This document shows positions 7,373-15,038 of a stretch of 60,571 nt of DNA, in pieces. Source of the DNA: Hungateiclostridiaceae bacterium UBA3934 (GTDB lineage Bacteria; Bacillota; Clostridia; Acetivibrionales; DTU013). Made by a program: the position numbers and the translations under genes. Below the pieces are notes generated by a model. It ran no database searches. It was given only the letters and a program-made list of their open reading frames with translations, and had not been told where the DNA came from. Each line of letters begins with the position of its first letter. Positions within the stretch are counted from its first letter, which is position 1. Where the stretch lies: positions 1-60,571 of the forward strand of contig DGEE01000120.1 in assembly GCA_002385815.1 (NCBI GenBank). The letters run 5' to 3'.

Positions 7373-8329
7373 ATGGTTGATTTGATGGGAAAGAAAAACT
7401 ATTACTTTGCATTGTCCATACTCATTTTCATCGTCTGTATAATCGGAGTATTGGTCAATGGTGTGCAGTTGGACATACAATTCCAGGGCGGGACTATCAT
7501 GCAGATAGAGATGCCAGATGACACATTCGACACTGAACTGGCTGCAGATATCGTCAAGGCTTCCATAGGCAAAACGGCTACTGTAAACAAATCATCGACA
7601 TTCAATGCCGAAAATGAATCTGACAGGATACATCTCATGGTATTGAACATCGCCAGCAATGAAACGCTGACAGATGATGAACGCAATATTGTGATAAATG
7701 CACTGAGGAATGAATTCAATATACCGCAGGATTCCAGCATCAATGTAAACAGTGTTGAGCCGTTCATTGGTGAAGAATTCAGGATGAATGCCTTAAGGGC
7801 AATAGCGGTTTCATCTGTATTGATAATCCTGTATGTATGGTGGAGATTCAGGGCTTTGCGCGGACTGTCGGCCGGTGTTTTCGCAGTAGTCACGCTGATA
7901 CATGATATAATTGTGATGTTTGCTGCATATGTGCTTCTGAAGATACCAGTGAACGACTCATTTGTTGCTGCCATGCTGACGATCATAGGGTATTCTATCA
8001 ATGATACCATAGTCATATATGACAGGATAAGGGAAAACAAGAAGCTGATGCGTAAGGCTACGGTAAGGGAATTGGTCAATAAAAGCGTTTACCAGTCACT
8101 GTCCAGGTCTGTCAATACTTCGCTTACCACATTGATAGCTGTACTGACGCTGCTTGTATACGCTATCATCTTTAATATACAGTCCATAAGGGAGTTCACG
8201 CTTCCACTGGTGGTGGGTATCATTAGCGGCGTATATTCATCGCTGTTCATCGCAAGTTCACTGTATATGGTGTGGCAGGAAAGGAAGCCGAACCGTAGAG
8301 CAGCCTCACGAAAGCAAGCAAAGACATAA
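7373..8329 (+). CDS. secF: Protein translocase subunit SecF
   Basis: Partner of SecD in the export motor. The 318-residue protein has six membrane segments, the extracytoplasmic domain with VEPFIGEEFRMNALRAIAVS, and the motif IGYSINDTIVIYDRIREN that is diagnostic of SecF. I start at ATG 7373, preceded by AAGGAGGTG at an ideal distance and 2 bases after the secD stop; the frame continues upstream into secD but has no other good start. The C-terminus is basic (ERKPNRRAASRKQAK), as is common for SecF. A hexamer repeat and a terminator follow. Confidence 0.95.
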   Translation: MVDLMGKKNYYFALSILIFIVCIIGVLVNGVQLDIQFQGGTIMQIEMPDDTFDTELAADIVKASIGKTATVNKSSTFNAENESDRIHLMVLNIASNETLTDDERNIVINALRNEFNIPQDSSINVNSVEPFIGEEFRMNALRAIAVSSVLIILYVWWRFRALRGLSAGVFAVVTLIHDIIVMFAAYVLLKIPVNDSFVAAMLTIIGYSINDTIVIYDRIRENKKLMRKATVRELVNKSVYQSLSRSVNTSLTTLIAVLTLLVYAIIFNIQSIREFTLPLVVGIISGVYSSLFIASSLYMVWQERKPNRRAASRKQAKT

Positions 8330-8338
8330 CGATTGCAG

Positions 8339-8368
8339 ATGCTAATGCTAATGCTAATGCAAATGCAT
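8339..8368 (+). repeat. Short tandem hexamer repeat (ATGCTA/ATGCAN)
   Basis: Three ATGCTA units (8339-8356), then ATGCAA and ATGCAT, directly after secF and outside any gene. Five imperfect units, possibly from polymerase slippage. Confidence 0.8.
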
Positions 8369-8407
8369 ACAGATACCGAACCATGATCGGGTGAAGAAAT
8401 AAAACAA

Positions 8408-8446
8408 CTGCAGATAAACCGGTACTGATGTGCCGGTTTTTGCAGT
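8408..8446 (+). terminator. Intrinsic terminator of secDF
   Basis: AAACCGG (8416-8422) pairs with CCGGTTT (8433-8439), followed by further T. An outer ACTGCA/TGCAGT pair (8408-8413 / 8441-8446) extends the hairpin. Confidence 0.75.
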
Positions 8447-8468
8447 GGAAAATCATGACGATATGTGC

Positions 8469-8489
8469 TAGTATATTTTTGGTATACTA
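8469..8489. promoter_or_regulatory. Inverted repeat upstream of the nitroreductase gene
   Basis: TAGTATA (8469-8475) and TATACTA (8483-8489) form a perfect inverted repeat with a 7-base centre, about 95 bases before the start codon. The right arm contains TATACT, a possible -10. It may be an operator overlapping the promoter. Confidence 0.35.
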
Positions 8490-8581
8490 TACATGTAAAG
8501 ACAATGATCCGTTTCGACTATCCGGGACGACAGGGCGAGCCACGGTGAACAAGTAAATTTACGTAACAAAGGAGTATCACT

Positions 8582-9130
8582 ATGGACGTAATGGAAGCCA
8601 TTTTTACACGCAGGAGTATCAGAAAATACAAACGCGGACAGATAACGAAAGAACAACTGATGACGATAATAAAGGCAGGCTGCTATGCTCCCTCAGCCCA
8701 CAACCGTCAGCCATGGCATTTCGTGGTGATAAGGGACAGGGAAAGACTAAAGGCGATCGCGGGTTTCCATTCATATGCCAGGATGCTTCCCGATGCCGAT
8801 ACTTGCATAGTGGTATGCGGTGATAAGGAAAGGCAGCCGCAAACCGGGTTTCTGATAGAAGATTGCTCCGCAGCTATCCAGAATATGCTGCTTGCAATAC
8901 ATGCAATGGGTCTTGGCGCTGTCTGGTGCGGCCTTTATCCGGTGGTCCATCTGACCAGAGGAATGAAGCAGTTGCTTTCATTACCTGACAGAATAATACC
9001 TGTCGGCCTTATCTCGATAGGGTACAAGGGTGAGGAAAGAACTGTTGCAGACAGATTCGATGAGAACAAAATACATTACGAAGAGTGGGGAAGCAAAAAA
9101 GCAATGGAGTCGGGCACTTTTCAGGCCTGA
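8582..9130 (+). CDS. Nitroreductase-family flavoprotein
   Basis: A 182-residue member of the FMN-dependent nitroreductase superfamily, which reduces nitro-aromatics, quinones or flavins with NAD(P)H. Visible landmarks are the FMN phosphate motif FTRRSIRKYK at residues 8-17, APSAHNRQPWHFVV (residues 36-49), and AIQNMLLAIHAMGLGAVWCG, the C-terminal half signature, followed by PVGLISIGYKGE. The physiological substrate cannot be read from the sequence. AAAGGAG precedes the ATG. It is monocistronic, with the secDF terminator upstream and a convergent gene downstream. Confidence 0.9.
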   Translation: MDVMEAIFTRRSIRKYKRGQITKEQLMTIIKAGCYAPSAHNRQPWHFVVIRDRERLKAIAGFHSYARMLPDADTCIVVCGDKERQPQTGFLIEDCSAAIQNMLLAIHAMGLGAVWCGLYPVVHLTRGMKQLLSLPDRIIPVGLISIGYKGEERTVADRFDENKIHYEEWGSKKAMESGTFQA

Positions 9131-9140
9131 CATCCTGTGT

Positions 9141-9419
9141 TTATCTTCTGAAAACATAGTCCATTATGACGCCGCCAATAACTGCTTCAGCAGCAAGTAT
9201 GAAGCTCACTTTGACTGTTTCTTTCGAAACCATGTCGAAATATTGGTCATATGTCAACACCGTATTACTGAGGATTACCAATACGGTGCCTATAACGTAG
9301 AGAGACAGAGAGATGTAAACTCCAAATCTGATAAGGGTTCTGGGGAGCTTGTGCATCTTACTGAAGGAGGTAATGATTTTTTCTATGTTCTTAGTACGTT
9401 TGGACTGTTTTGACTGCAT
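9141..9419 (-). CDS. Small two-segment membrane protein, function unknown
   Basis: The gene encodes 92 residues on the minus strand, with a basic N-terminus (MQSKQSKRTKNIEKIITSF) and two predicted membrane segments (about residues 31-53 and 69-88). I do not recognise a family. The start at 9419 is chosen because GGGGTG lies 8-9 bases upstream; a frame extension to 9437 adds MKGVRD without a better ribosome site. It converges on the nitroreductase gene, with only 10 bases between stop codons and no obvious terminator between them. Confidence 0.65.
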   Translation of the reverse strand: MQSKQSKRTKNIEKIITSFSKMHKLPRTLIRFGVYISLSLYVIGTVLVILSNTVLTYDQYFDMVSKETVKVSFILAAEAVIGGVIMDYVFRR

Positions 9420-9597
9420 ATCCCGCACCCCTTTCATAAAATATCAATACAGGCTGTTCACTACAGCATGTTAACATAATGTTGCATATGCTTCAAGCGG
9501 CATTCTTTTCCACTATCTATACTATACAAGGTAAATGTGGTAAATATAATCAAATAACAAAAATCCTGTTAATTCGGCAATGAGCAGGGAGATACGT

Positions 9598-10635
9598 ATG
9601 AAAAAGGTTTTTGTGAGTGTCTTTGATTGCAAACCCGGTATGAAGGTAGCAGAGGATATCTTCAATGAATATGGAGCGATCATAGTTGCCGAGGGAACAG
9701 TCCTTGACGACTATATGATTGACCGTATCATACAGCTGGGCTTTACCAGGATAAGAGTGTATGATACCACTGGCGATATCATTGAAGCTAGTGACTCTGA
9801 GCTGTTCAGGGCACAGTACAATGAAAATCTCAATTCTGTCAAAAGTATATTGCATGACATATCCAAAGGCAAAGAGATAGACAGGATACGAGTGGATCAT
9901 GCCACCAGTTCCATGCTCACCAGGATAAATGAGAACAGGGACATAGTAAACACCATATCTGAAATGAGAGCCGCAGGCGAATACCTGTACGCCCACAGTA
10001 TAAATGTAGCGATGCTGTCAATGCTGATAGGCAAGTGGCTGAAGTATGACTATCATAAGCTGAAATCCCTTGTGACAGCAGGTTTTTTACATGATATAGG
10101 TAAGATCAGAGTGCCGCCTGAAATACTGAATAAACCGGGACCGCTCGATGAGGATGAATTCGAGGAAGTCAAGAAGCACTGTATGGCTGGATATAAGCTG
10201 GCAGAAACATTTCCCGGAATGAATGAAGACATTCTGAAAGGCATACTGCAGCACCACGAAAGACAAGACGGCTCAGGATATCCCTTCGGGCTCACGGGCG
10301 ACAGGATCCATGAAACTGCCAGGATAATAGCTGTGGCTGATATATATGACGCGATGACTTCAAACAGGCTCTATAAGGAAAGAGTATGTCCATTTGATGT
10401 ATTCGAAACGATAGAAAAGGACTATTTCGGTAAGCTGGACCACCGTACTGCCAATACATTCCTCAAGAACATCGCATCATACTATATTGGCGAACTTGTA
10501 AGGCTCAGCAATGGAAACATTGGTGAGATAGTCCATATCAACCCGTATAATATCGCAAGACCCATTGTCAAATCCGAAAGCACTTACATCGATCTGGCCA
10601 CAGAGAAAAGTTTAAAGATAGTGGAGATGCTCTGA
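9598..10635 (+). CDS. HD-GYP domain protein, likely cyclic-di-GMP phosphodiesterase
   Basis: HD-GYP proteins hydrolyse cyclic di-GMP to pGpG or GMP. The 345-residue product has an N-terminal region (residues 1-120) without a recognised sensor domain and a C-terminal HD-GYP domain carrying H165-D166 (LHDIGK) and the signature HHERQDGSGYP (residues 219-229). All expected metal-binding and GYP residues are present, so activity is likely. There is no signal peptide or membrane segment; it should be cytosolic. ATG 9598 has AGGGAG 7 bases upstream. An upstream in-frame ATG at 9580 lacks one. The signal it responds to is unknown. Confidence 0.9.
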   Translation: MKKVFVSVFDCKPGMKVAEDIFNEYGAIIVAEGTVLDDYMIDRIIQLGFTRIRVYDTTGDIIEASDSELFRAQYNENLNSVKSILHDISKGKEIDRIRVDHATSSMLTRINENRDIVNTISEMRAAGEYLYAHSINVAMLSMLIGKWLKYDYHKLKSLVTAGFLHDIGKIRVPPEILNKPGPLDEDEFEEVKKHCMAGYKLAETFPGMNEDILKGILQHHERQDGSGYPFGLTGDRIHETARIIAVADIYDAMTSNRLYKERVCPFDVFETIEKDYFGKLDHRTANTFLKNIASYYIGELVRLSNGNIGEIVHINPYNIARPIVKSESTYIDLATEKSLKIVEML

Positions 10636-10685
10636 TTTGCATTTGTTGGACAAAAAAGATTGCGATAAAAGCCTTCCAAAAACGA

Positions 10686-10717
10686 CGGTATTTCATTAAT
10701 TATATCGGAGTTTTTTT
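10686..10717 (+). terminator. Weak terminator after the HD-GYP gene
   Basis: CGGTAT (10686-10691) can pair with ATATCG (10702-10707; one G-U), followed by GAG and seven T. The long T-run supports termination; the stem is weak. Confidence 0.4.
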
Positions 10718-10793
10718 ATTTTTATGTCGATTGATGTTGTTATTTAAAGGATGACGGCGAAACTTTTTGATAGGATGAGCGAACTAAATAAGT

Positions 10794-10799
10794 TATAAT
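10794..10799 (+). promoter_or_regulatory. -10 box upstream of the small DUF6514-like gene
   Basis: TATAAT lies 42 bases before the start codon. A TTGATA at 10767 is 21 bases away, longer than usual, so the -35 is uncertain. Confidence 0.4.
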
Positions 10800-10840
10800 A
10801 GGCAGTGCAGTAAACTACACCAAAAAAGGGGGCGTCATCC

Positions 10841-11152
10841 ATGGCAAACAGGATGCTGGAAAAGTGTATACGAGTCGATGAAGTTGTCGGGGATTTCGGA
10901 GAAACAGGTATATTTGATTTGGAATACTATCTCCTGGAAAATGAAACGGATCATGATTATCCGGAAAGTGTACAGACGGTTTACGGAATAGAAATAGTGA
11001 AAAGGCTGGATGACGGCTCGGTTGAAAATGAAAAGTTCGAAGGAGTTTATGTGGATAAGTCCAAAACACGCAAGTTGATAGATTTACTGGCTGCCAATAC
11101 TGTCACTCCGGTGTCACTTCCTTACATACTTGATGATCTGCTGAGCGTGTGA
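10841..11152 (+). CDS. DUF6514-like small acidic protein
   Basis: A 103-residue acidic soluble protein with no signal peptide or membrane segment. The middle reads VYGIEIVKRLDDGSVENEKFEGV, which reminds me of the DUF6514 family of Clostridia, but I cannot confirm this without a profile search. A strong GGGGG ribosome site lies 8 bases before the ATG. It is monocistronic between two candidate terminators (10686-10717 and 11249-11288). Function unknown. Confidence 0.65.
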   Translation: MANRMLEKCIRVDEVVGDFGETGIFDLEYYLLENETDHDYPESVQTVYGIEIVKRLDDGSVENEKFEGVYVDKSKTRKLIDLLAANTVTPVSLPYILDDLLSV

Positions 11153-11461
11153 GAACCGTCTGTAGTTTTGTACAGCCTGTCACATCAATAAAAAACTTCT
11201 CCTTTTTGAAGGGATATCACCCATTCATGTAGAATATAATGCAGACAAATAAAACCTCTTCTGAGTAATGCTTGGAGCGAGGTTTTATCATTGTTGCCGA
11301 TGATTTGAGCTGCATATGGCAAACAAAAAGAAGGAATAAAGGCAAAAGTGTCGAATTTTAATAGAGTATTTTAATGATCATGCCCGTATACTATTGTGGG
11401 ATACAGGAAGTATCGACGGTGCAGATCTGCGGCAGTATCCAGGATAAAGGATGATGATTCG
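11153..11461. other. Intergenic region before dnaG
   Basis: About 300 bases with a 10-bp inverted repeat (11249-11288) and a possible -10 box TATACT (11387-11392). If that -10 is used, the GTG at 11396 lies at or before the transcription start, which argues for a later dnaG start. Nothing else is recognised. Confidence 0.5.
11249..11288 (+). terminator. 10-bp hairpin, terminator candidate after the DUF6514-like gene
   Basis: ATAAAACCTC (11249-11258) and GAGGTTTTAT (11279-11288) are perfect complements around a 20-base loop. T-residues are part of the 3' arm (GGTTTTAT), giving an A-tract/T-tract layout seen in bidirectional terminators. Confidence 0.55.
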
Positions 11462-13282
11462 ATTAGGTATTCGGATGAACTGATTGAAGAAATACGTATC
11501 AGCAATGATATAGTGGATGTCGTTTCAGAATATGTCAGGCTCGAAAAGAAGGGAAAGAATTATTTCGGTCTGTGTCCCTTCCACAGGGAGAAGACACCTT
11601 CATTCAGCGTGGAGGCTGGTAAGCAGATATTCTATTGTTTTGGCTGCGGGAGGGGAGGAAATGTGTTCCATTTCATATCTCTCGCAGAAAGGCTGGATTT
11701 TACTGAGGCTGTGAGACTGCTGGCGGACAGGGCAAAGATCCAGTTGCCGGAAAGCGAGGATCCGCGAGAGAAGAAAAAGGCGAGGATAAAGCAGCAGATA
11801 CAGGATATAAATCTGATAGCTGCAAGGTTTTTTTACGAAGCATTGAAATCGAAGCAGGGTGAAGCTGCCACAGCCTATCTCAAAAAACGTGGGATATCTG
11901 ACAGCACTGCGAGGAAATTCGGGCTTGGTTACTCTAATGACGGATGGGATGATTTATATAATCACTTGAAGTCACACGGGATCAGCGAGGAAGCCATGCT
12001 CGACAGCGGTCTTGTTTTGAAGGGCAGTTCAGGAAATCTGTATGACCGCTTCAAAGGAAGACTGATGTTTCCGATTTTTGACGTCAGGGGGAATGTGATA
12101 GCGTTTGGAGGACGTGTTCTCGATGATTCGCTTCCCAAATACATGAATTCTCCTGAAACGGCATTGTACAACAAAAGAAAGCATCTGTATGCATTGAACT
12201 TTGCAAAAAACCACATCGAAGGCAGCCTGATAATAGTCGAAGGTTATCTGGATGTCATATCACTGTATCAAAGTGGCATCCATAATGTAGTGGCTTCACT
12301 GGGTACAGCGCTGACCGAGAGCCAGGGGCGGCTGCTGAAGAAGTATGCAAACGAAGTGATCATAGCATATGATGCGGATACTGCCGGACAAGCAGCAACA
12401 ATGCGGGGACTCGAGCTTCTGACCGATACAGGATGCAGCGTACGCGTGCTTTCACTTCCTGAAGGCACGGATCCGGATGACTATATAAAAAGGAACGGAG
12501 CAGACAGATTCAGAAAATTGGTGGATAATGCACTGCCGCTGGTGGAGTATAAGATAAAGACCATAAAGACAGAGCATGATCTCTCAAAAACTAAAGAAAA
12601 GATAAAGTTCCTCAATAAAGCTGCTGATGTACTGGCAAAAGTCGACAATGCAATGGAACGGGAAATGTACATAAAGAGATTATCCAGGGAATATGAAATA
12701 TCAGAAGAAGCGATTCTGTCAGAGGTTTTAAGGCGTGTACGCCCTTCAGCACGACAGATCAGAAGGATCACAAAGGTTGCTGAACCAGCAGGAAAGACAA
12801 ACTCGACGGCGGCAGGCTTAAAGGAGAAGATAATCCATGGCGAACGTTTCGTGCTGTCGTTATTATGTGTTGACAATAGTATATATAATGTGGTAAAAGA
12901 GCATTTTAAGATAGGAAAATTTATTTGGGAAGAAAACAACAGGATCGCAAAAATTTTATACAAGCGGATCGAGGAAGGCTATGGCGTTTCACCGCCTGAG
13001 TTGATGAATACTGTTTCTTCTGACGAATCTGGTATTTTTGCCAGGATACTGAACGAAGAATGTCATTGCGATGATAATGAGAAGGCTATATTGGGTAAAA
13101 TTAGGGACATAGAACTTTTGAAAGCAGAAATGAGACGGGATCAGATAATTGACCTGCTGAAAAATAAAAGCAGACTGACAGATGACGAAGTCGATAAACT
13201 GGAATCGGAGTTGAGGGAATTGATACAGGAAATAAAAAGGATAAAAGAAATGCCCGAATATAAGATGGAAGGGAGGGGCTGA
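11396..13282 (+). CDS. dnaG: DNA primase DnaG
   Basis: DnaG makes the RNA primers for replication. The product has the N-terminal CHC2 zinc finger (LCPFH...YCFGCG), the RNA-polymerase/TOPRIM core with VEGYLDVISLYQSG and AYDADTAGQ, and a C-terminal helicase-binding region. The first in-frame standard start is GTG 11396 (628 residues), but it has no ribosome site and adds about 22 non-homologous residues. The family's N-terminus begins at RYSDELIEEIRISNDIVDVV, whose preceding codon is ATT at 11462 (606 residues), 10 bases after AAAGGA. I give the conservative 11396 but think ATT 11462 is the real start. It is followed 2 bases later by rpoD, the classical macromolecular-synthesis operon. Confidence 0.95.
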   Translation: MGYRKYRRCRSAAVSRIKDDDSIRYSDELIEEIRISNDIVDVVSEYVRLEKKGKNYFGLCPFHREKTPSFSVEAGKQIFYCFGCGRGGNVFHFISLAERLDFTEAVRLLADRAKIQLPESEDPREKKKARIKQQIQDINLIAARFFYEALKSKQGEAATAYLKKRGISDSTARKFGLGYSNDGWDDLYNHLKSHGISEEAMLDSGLVLKGSSGNLYDRFKGRLMFPIFDVRGNVIAFGGRVLDDSLPKYMNSPETALYNKRKHLYALNFAKNHIEGSLIIVEGYLDVISLYQSGIHNVVASLGTALTESQGRLLKKYANEVIIAYDADTAGQAATMRGLELLTDTGCSVRVLSLPEGTDPDDYIKRNGADRFRKLVDNALPLVEYKIKTIKTEHDLSKTKEKIKFLNKAADVLAKVDNAMEREMYIKRLSREYEISEEAILSEVLRRVRPSARQIRRITKVAEPAGKTNSTAAGLKEKIIHGERFVLSLLCVDNSIYNVVKEHFKIGKFIWEENNRIAKILYKRIEEGYGVSPPELMNTVSSDESGIFARILNEECHCDDNEKAILGKIRDIELLKAEMRRDQIIDLLKNKSRLTDDEVDKLESELRELIQEIKRIKEMPEYKMEGRG

Positions 13283-13284
13283 AA

Positions 13285-14379
13285 ATGAAAGCAAAGAACA
13301 ATGGAAAAGAAAACAGCAACAGAAAAGCCATTTTGAAAGAGCTGCTCGAAAAGGGTAAATCCAAAGGCATGTTGACATACAAGGAAATAATGGATGCTTT
13401 TGAGGAAGTCGAACTGGAGCCTGAGCAGATCGAGAAGATATACGAAACTGTAGAGAATATGGGTATCGACGTTGTGGGGGACATCGATTCGGAAATAAAG
13501 GAAATGCAGAATGCCGAAGAAGAAGTCGATCTGACTCTCCCTGAAGGTATTAGTATAGATGACCCTGTAAGGATGTACCTTAAAGAGATTGGAAAAGTGC
13601 CGTTACTGACAGCTGAAGAAGAAGTGGAGCTTGCTCTTGCGATGGAAAAGGGTGACAAGGAGGCCAAAAGAAGACTGGCGGAGGCAAATCTGCGCCTGGT
13701 AGTGAGTATAGCGAAACGTTATGTCGGCAGGGGCATGCTGTTTCTCGATCTGATACAGGAAGGAAATCTGGGCCTTATCAAGGCTGTTGAAAAATTTGAC
13801 TACAGAAAAGGGTTCAAATTCAGCACCTATGCTACATGGTGGATCAGACAGGCGATAACCCGAGCCATTGCAGATCAGGCAAGAACCATCAGGATCCCGG
13901 TCCACATGGTTGAAACAATCAACAAGCTCATACGGGTATCAAGGCAACTGCTCCAGGAGCTTGGAAGAGACCCGCAGCCTGAAGAGATAGCAAAGGAAAT
14001 GAATATGTCAGTGGAGAAGGTAAGGGAGATAATGAAAATATCCCAGGAGCCTGTATCCCTTGAGACGCCGATAGGAGAAGAAGAGGACAGCCACCTTGGC
14101 GATTTTATTCCTGATGAGGATGTACCTGCGCCTGCAGAGGCGGCAGCATTCACACTGCTCAAGGAGCAGCTGCTCAATGTGCTTGTCACCCTCACGCCAA
14201 GAGAGGAAAAGGTGCTCAGGCTCAGATTCGGTCTGGATGATGGGAGGGCCAGGACCCTTGAAGAGGTCGGCAAGGAATTCAATGTTACAAGGGAAAGGAT
14301 CAGACAGATCGAAGCAAAGGCTCTGCGAAAGCTAAGACATCCAAGCAGAAGCAAAAAACTGAAGGATTATCTGGATTGA
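13285..14379 (+). CDS. rpoD: RNA polymerase primary sigma factor RpoD (sigma-A)
   Basis: The housekeeping sigma factor, 364 residues, the size seen in Clostridia. Region 1.1 (residues 1-80), then DPVRMYLKEIGKVPLLT (region 1.2), the core-binding and -10 region (RLVVSIAKRYVGRGMLFLDL, FKFSTYATWWIRQAITRAI), region 3 (IRIPVHMVETINKL) and the -35 recognition helix (FNVTRERIRQIEAKALRKL) are all intact. GGGAGGGG precedes the ATG. It is 2 bases from dnaG, so it is cotranscribed. The TTGACA/TATAAT promoters found in this window are the expected targets of this factor. Confidence 0.98.
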   Translation: MKAKNNGKENSNRKAILKELLEKGKSKGMLTYKEIMDAFEEVELEPEQIEKIYETVENMGIDVVGDIDSEIKEMQNAEEEVDLTLPEGISIDDPVRMYLKEIGKVPLLTAEEEVELALAMEKGDKEAKRRLAEANLRLVVSIAKRYVGRGMLFLDLIQEGNLGLIKAVEKFDYRKGFKFSTYATWWIRQAITRAIADQARTIRIPVHMVETINKLIRVSRQLLQELGRDPQPEEIAKEMNMSVEKVREIMKISQEPVSLETPIGEEEDSHLGDFIPDEDVPAPAEAAAFTLLKEQLLNVLVTLTPREEKVLRLRFGLDDGRARTLEEVGKEFNVTRERIRQIEAKALRKLRHPSRSKKLKDYLD

Positions 14380-14389
14380 TGATTTTCCG

Positions 14390-14420
14390 CAGATGGTCTG
14401 TCTCTGTGACAGATCATCTG
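14390..14420 (+). other. 12-bp hairpin just after rpoD
   Basis: CAGATGGTCTGT (14390-14401) pairs with ACAGATCATCTG (14409-14420; one G-U) around CTCTGTG. It starts 10 bases after the stop codon but no T-run follows, so it may be an mRNA 3'-end stabiliser rather than a terminator. A second, looser AAACCGG/CCGGTTT pair lies at 14450-14504. Confidence 0.65.
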
Positions 14421-14518
14421 TAGCAGAAGATTTCAAAGATTTACAGAATAAACCGGCGAAAAAACCAGAAAGTCAATGATGCTTTGAACCAGACAGTCCG
14501 GTTTTGTGCAAAAAGCTC

Positions 14519-14547
14519 TTGACCTGTACGCTCTACAAAAGTATAAT
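14519..14547 (+). promoter_or_regulatory. Promoter of the tRNA pair
   Basis: TTGACC (14519-14524), 17 bases, TATAAT (14542-14547); 14 bases before the first tRNA nucleotide. Confidence 0.85.
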
Positions 14548-14561
14548 ATTATTTGTTTCGT

Positions 14562-14637
14562 TCCTCAATAGCTCAGTTGGTAGAGCATGCGGCTGTTAAC
14601 CGCAGGGTCGTAGGTTCGAGTCCTACTTGAGGAGCCA
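14562..14637 (+). tRNA. tRNA-Asn (anticodon GTT)
   Basis: A 76-nt cloverleaf with encoded CCA. Acceptor arms TCCTCAA / TTGAGGA pair fully; D-arm AGCTCAGTTGGTAGAGC, anticodon stem GCGGC/ACCGC region with GTT at 14595-14597, T-arm GGTTCGAGTCC. As a GUN-anticodon tRNA it is a queuosine target of the tgt and queA products at the left of the window. Confidence 0.97.
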
Positions 14638-14640
14638 CAG

Positions 14641-14717
14641 GGGCCTTTAGCTCAGTTGGTCAGAGCAACCGGCTCATAACCGGTTGGTCCGGGGTTCGAG
14701 TCCCTGAAGGCCCACCA
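14641..14717 (+). tRNA. CAT-anticodon tRNA, probably tRNA-Ile2 (lysidine), alternatively elongator Met
   Basis: A 77-nt cloverleaf with encoded CCA, acceptor GGGCCTT / AAGGCCC, and anticodon CAT at 14675-14677. It is not an initiator because the 1-72 position is paired. The body (CCTTTAGCTCAGTTGGT, GGCTCATAACC) resembles Bacillus tRNA-Ile2, and the C4-G69, C5-G68 acceptor pairs are determinants that E. coli TilS uses. Automatic tools usually label it Met. Confidence 0.9.
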
Positions 14718-14719
14718 GA

Positions 14720-14752
14720 AAGAGTGAGGTTTATCCTTACTCTTATTTTTTT
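14720..14752 (+). terminator. Terminator of the tRNA operon
   Basis: AAGAGTGAGG (14720-14729) pairs with CCTTACTCTT (14735-14744; one G-U), followed by A and seven T. Confidence 0.9.
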
Positions 14753-14761
14753 GATGCGTGT

Positions 14762-14941
14762 TCACTTTTTTTCTGTGGTATCATCGATCTGAACATCATG
14801 GTACATGCCTGCCTGAACTGTAATACTCTGCGATTCCTTGCCGGTCCTGCAGGGGATGATGCTGCAGGAGTTGACAGTTATAACAGTTTCATGTGCTGTC
14901 TCCAAATCACTGACGTGTTTACGCGAGTAGTTCCTTCCCAT
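14762..14941 (-). CDS. 59-residue orphan protein
   Basis: A small minus-strand gene between the tRNA terminator and trmK. The protein starts MGRNYSRKHVSDLETAHETV and has two cysteines (NSCSIIPC) and a polar C-terminus; it has no membrane segment or signal peptide. An unusually good ribosome site, AGGAGG, lies 7 bases before ATG 14941, with a second ATG 3 bases earlier (14944) slightly too close to it. I recognise no family. It could be a species-specific small protein. Confidence 0.6.
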   Translation of the reverse strand: MGRNYSRKHVSDLETAHETVITVNSCSIIPCRTGKESQSITVQAGMYHDVQIDDTTEKK

Positions 14942-15038
14942 CATAGCTCCTCCTATATAGTATAATTTGATGTATAATTAAGCATGTACGAAACACTGTT
15001 GCTTTATTACGAAATGATATGGTACGGACAGGGAAAAT

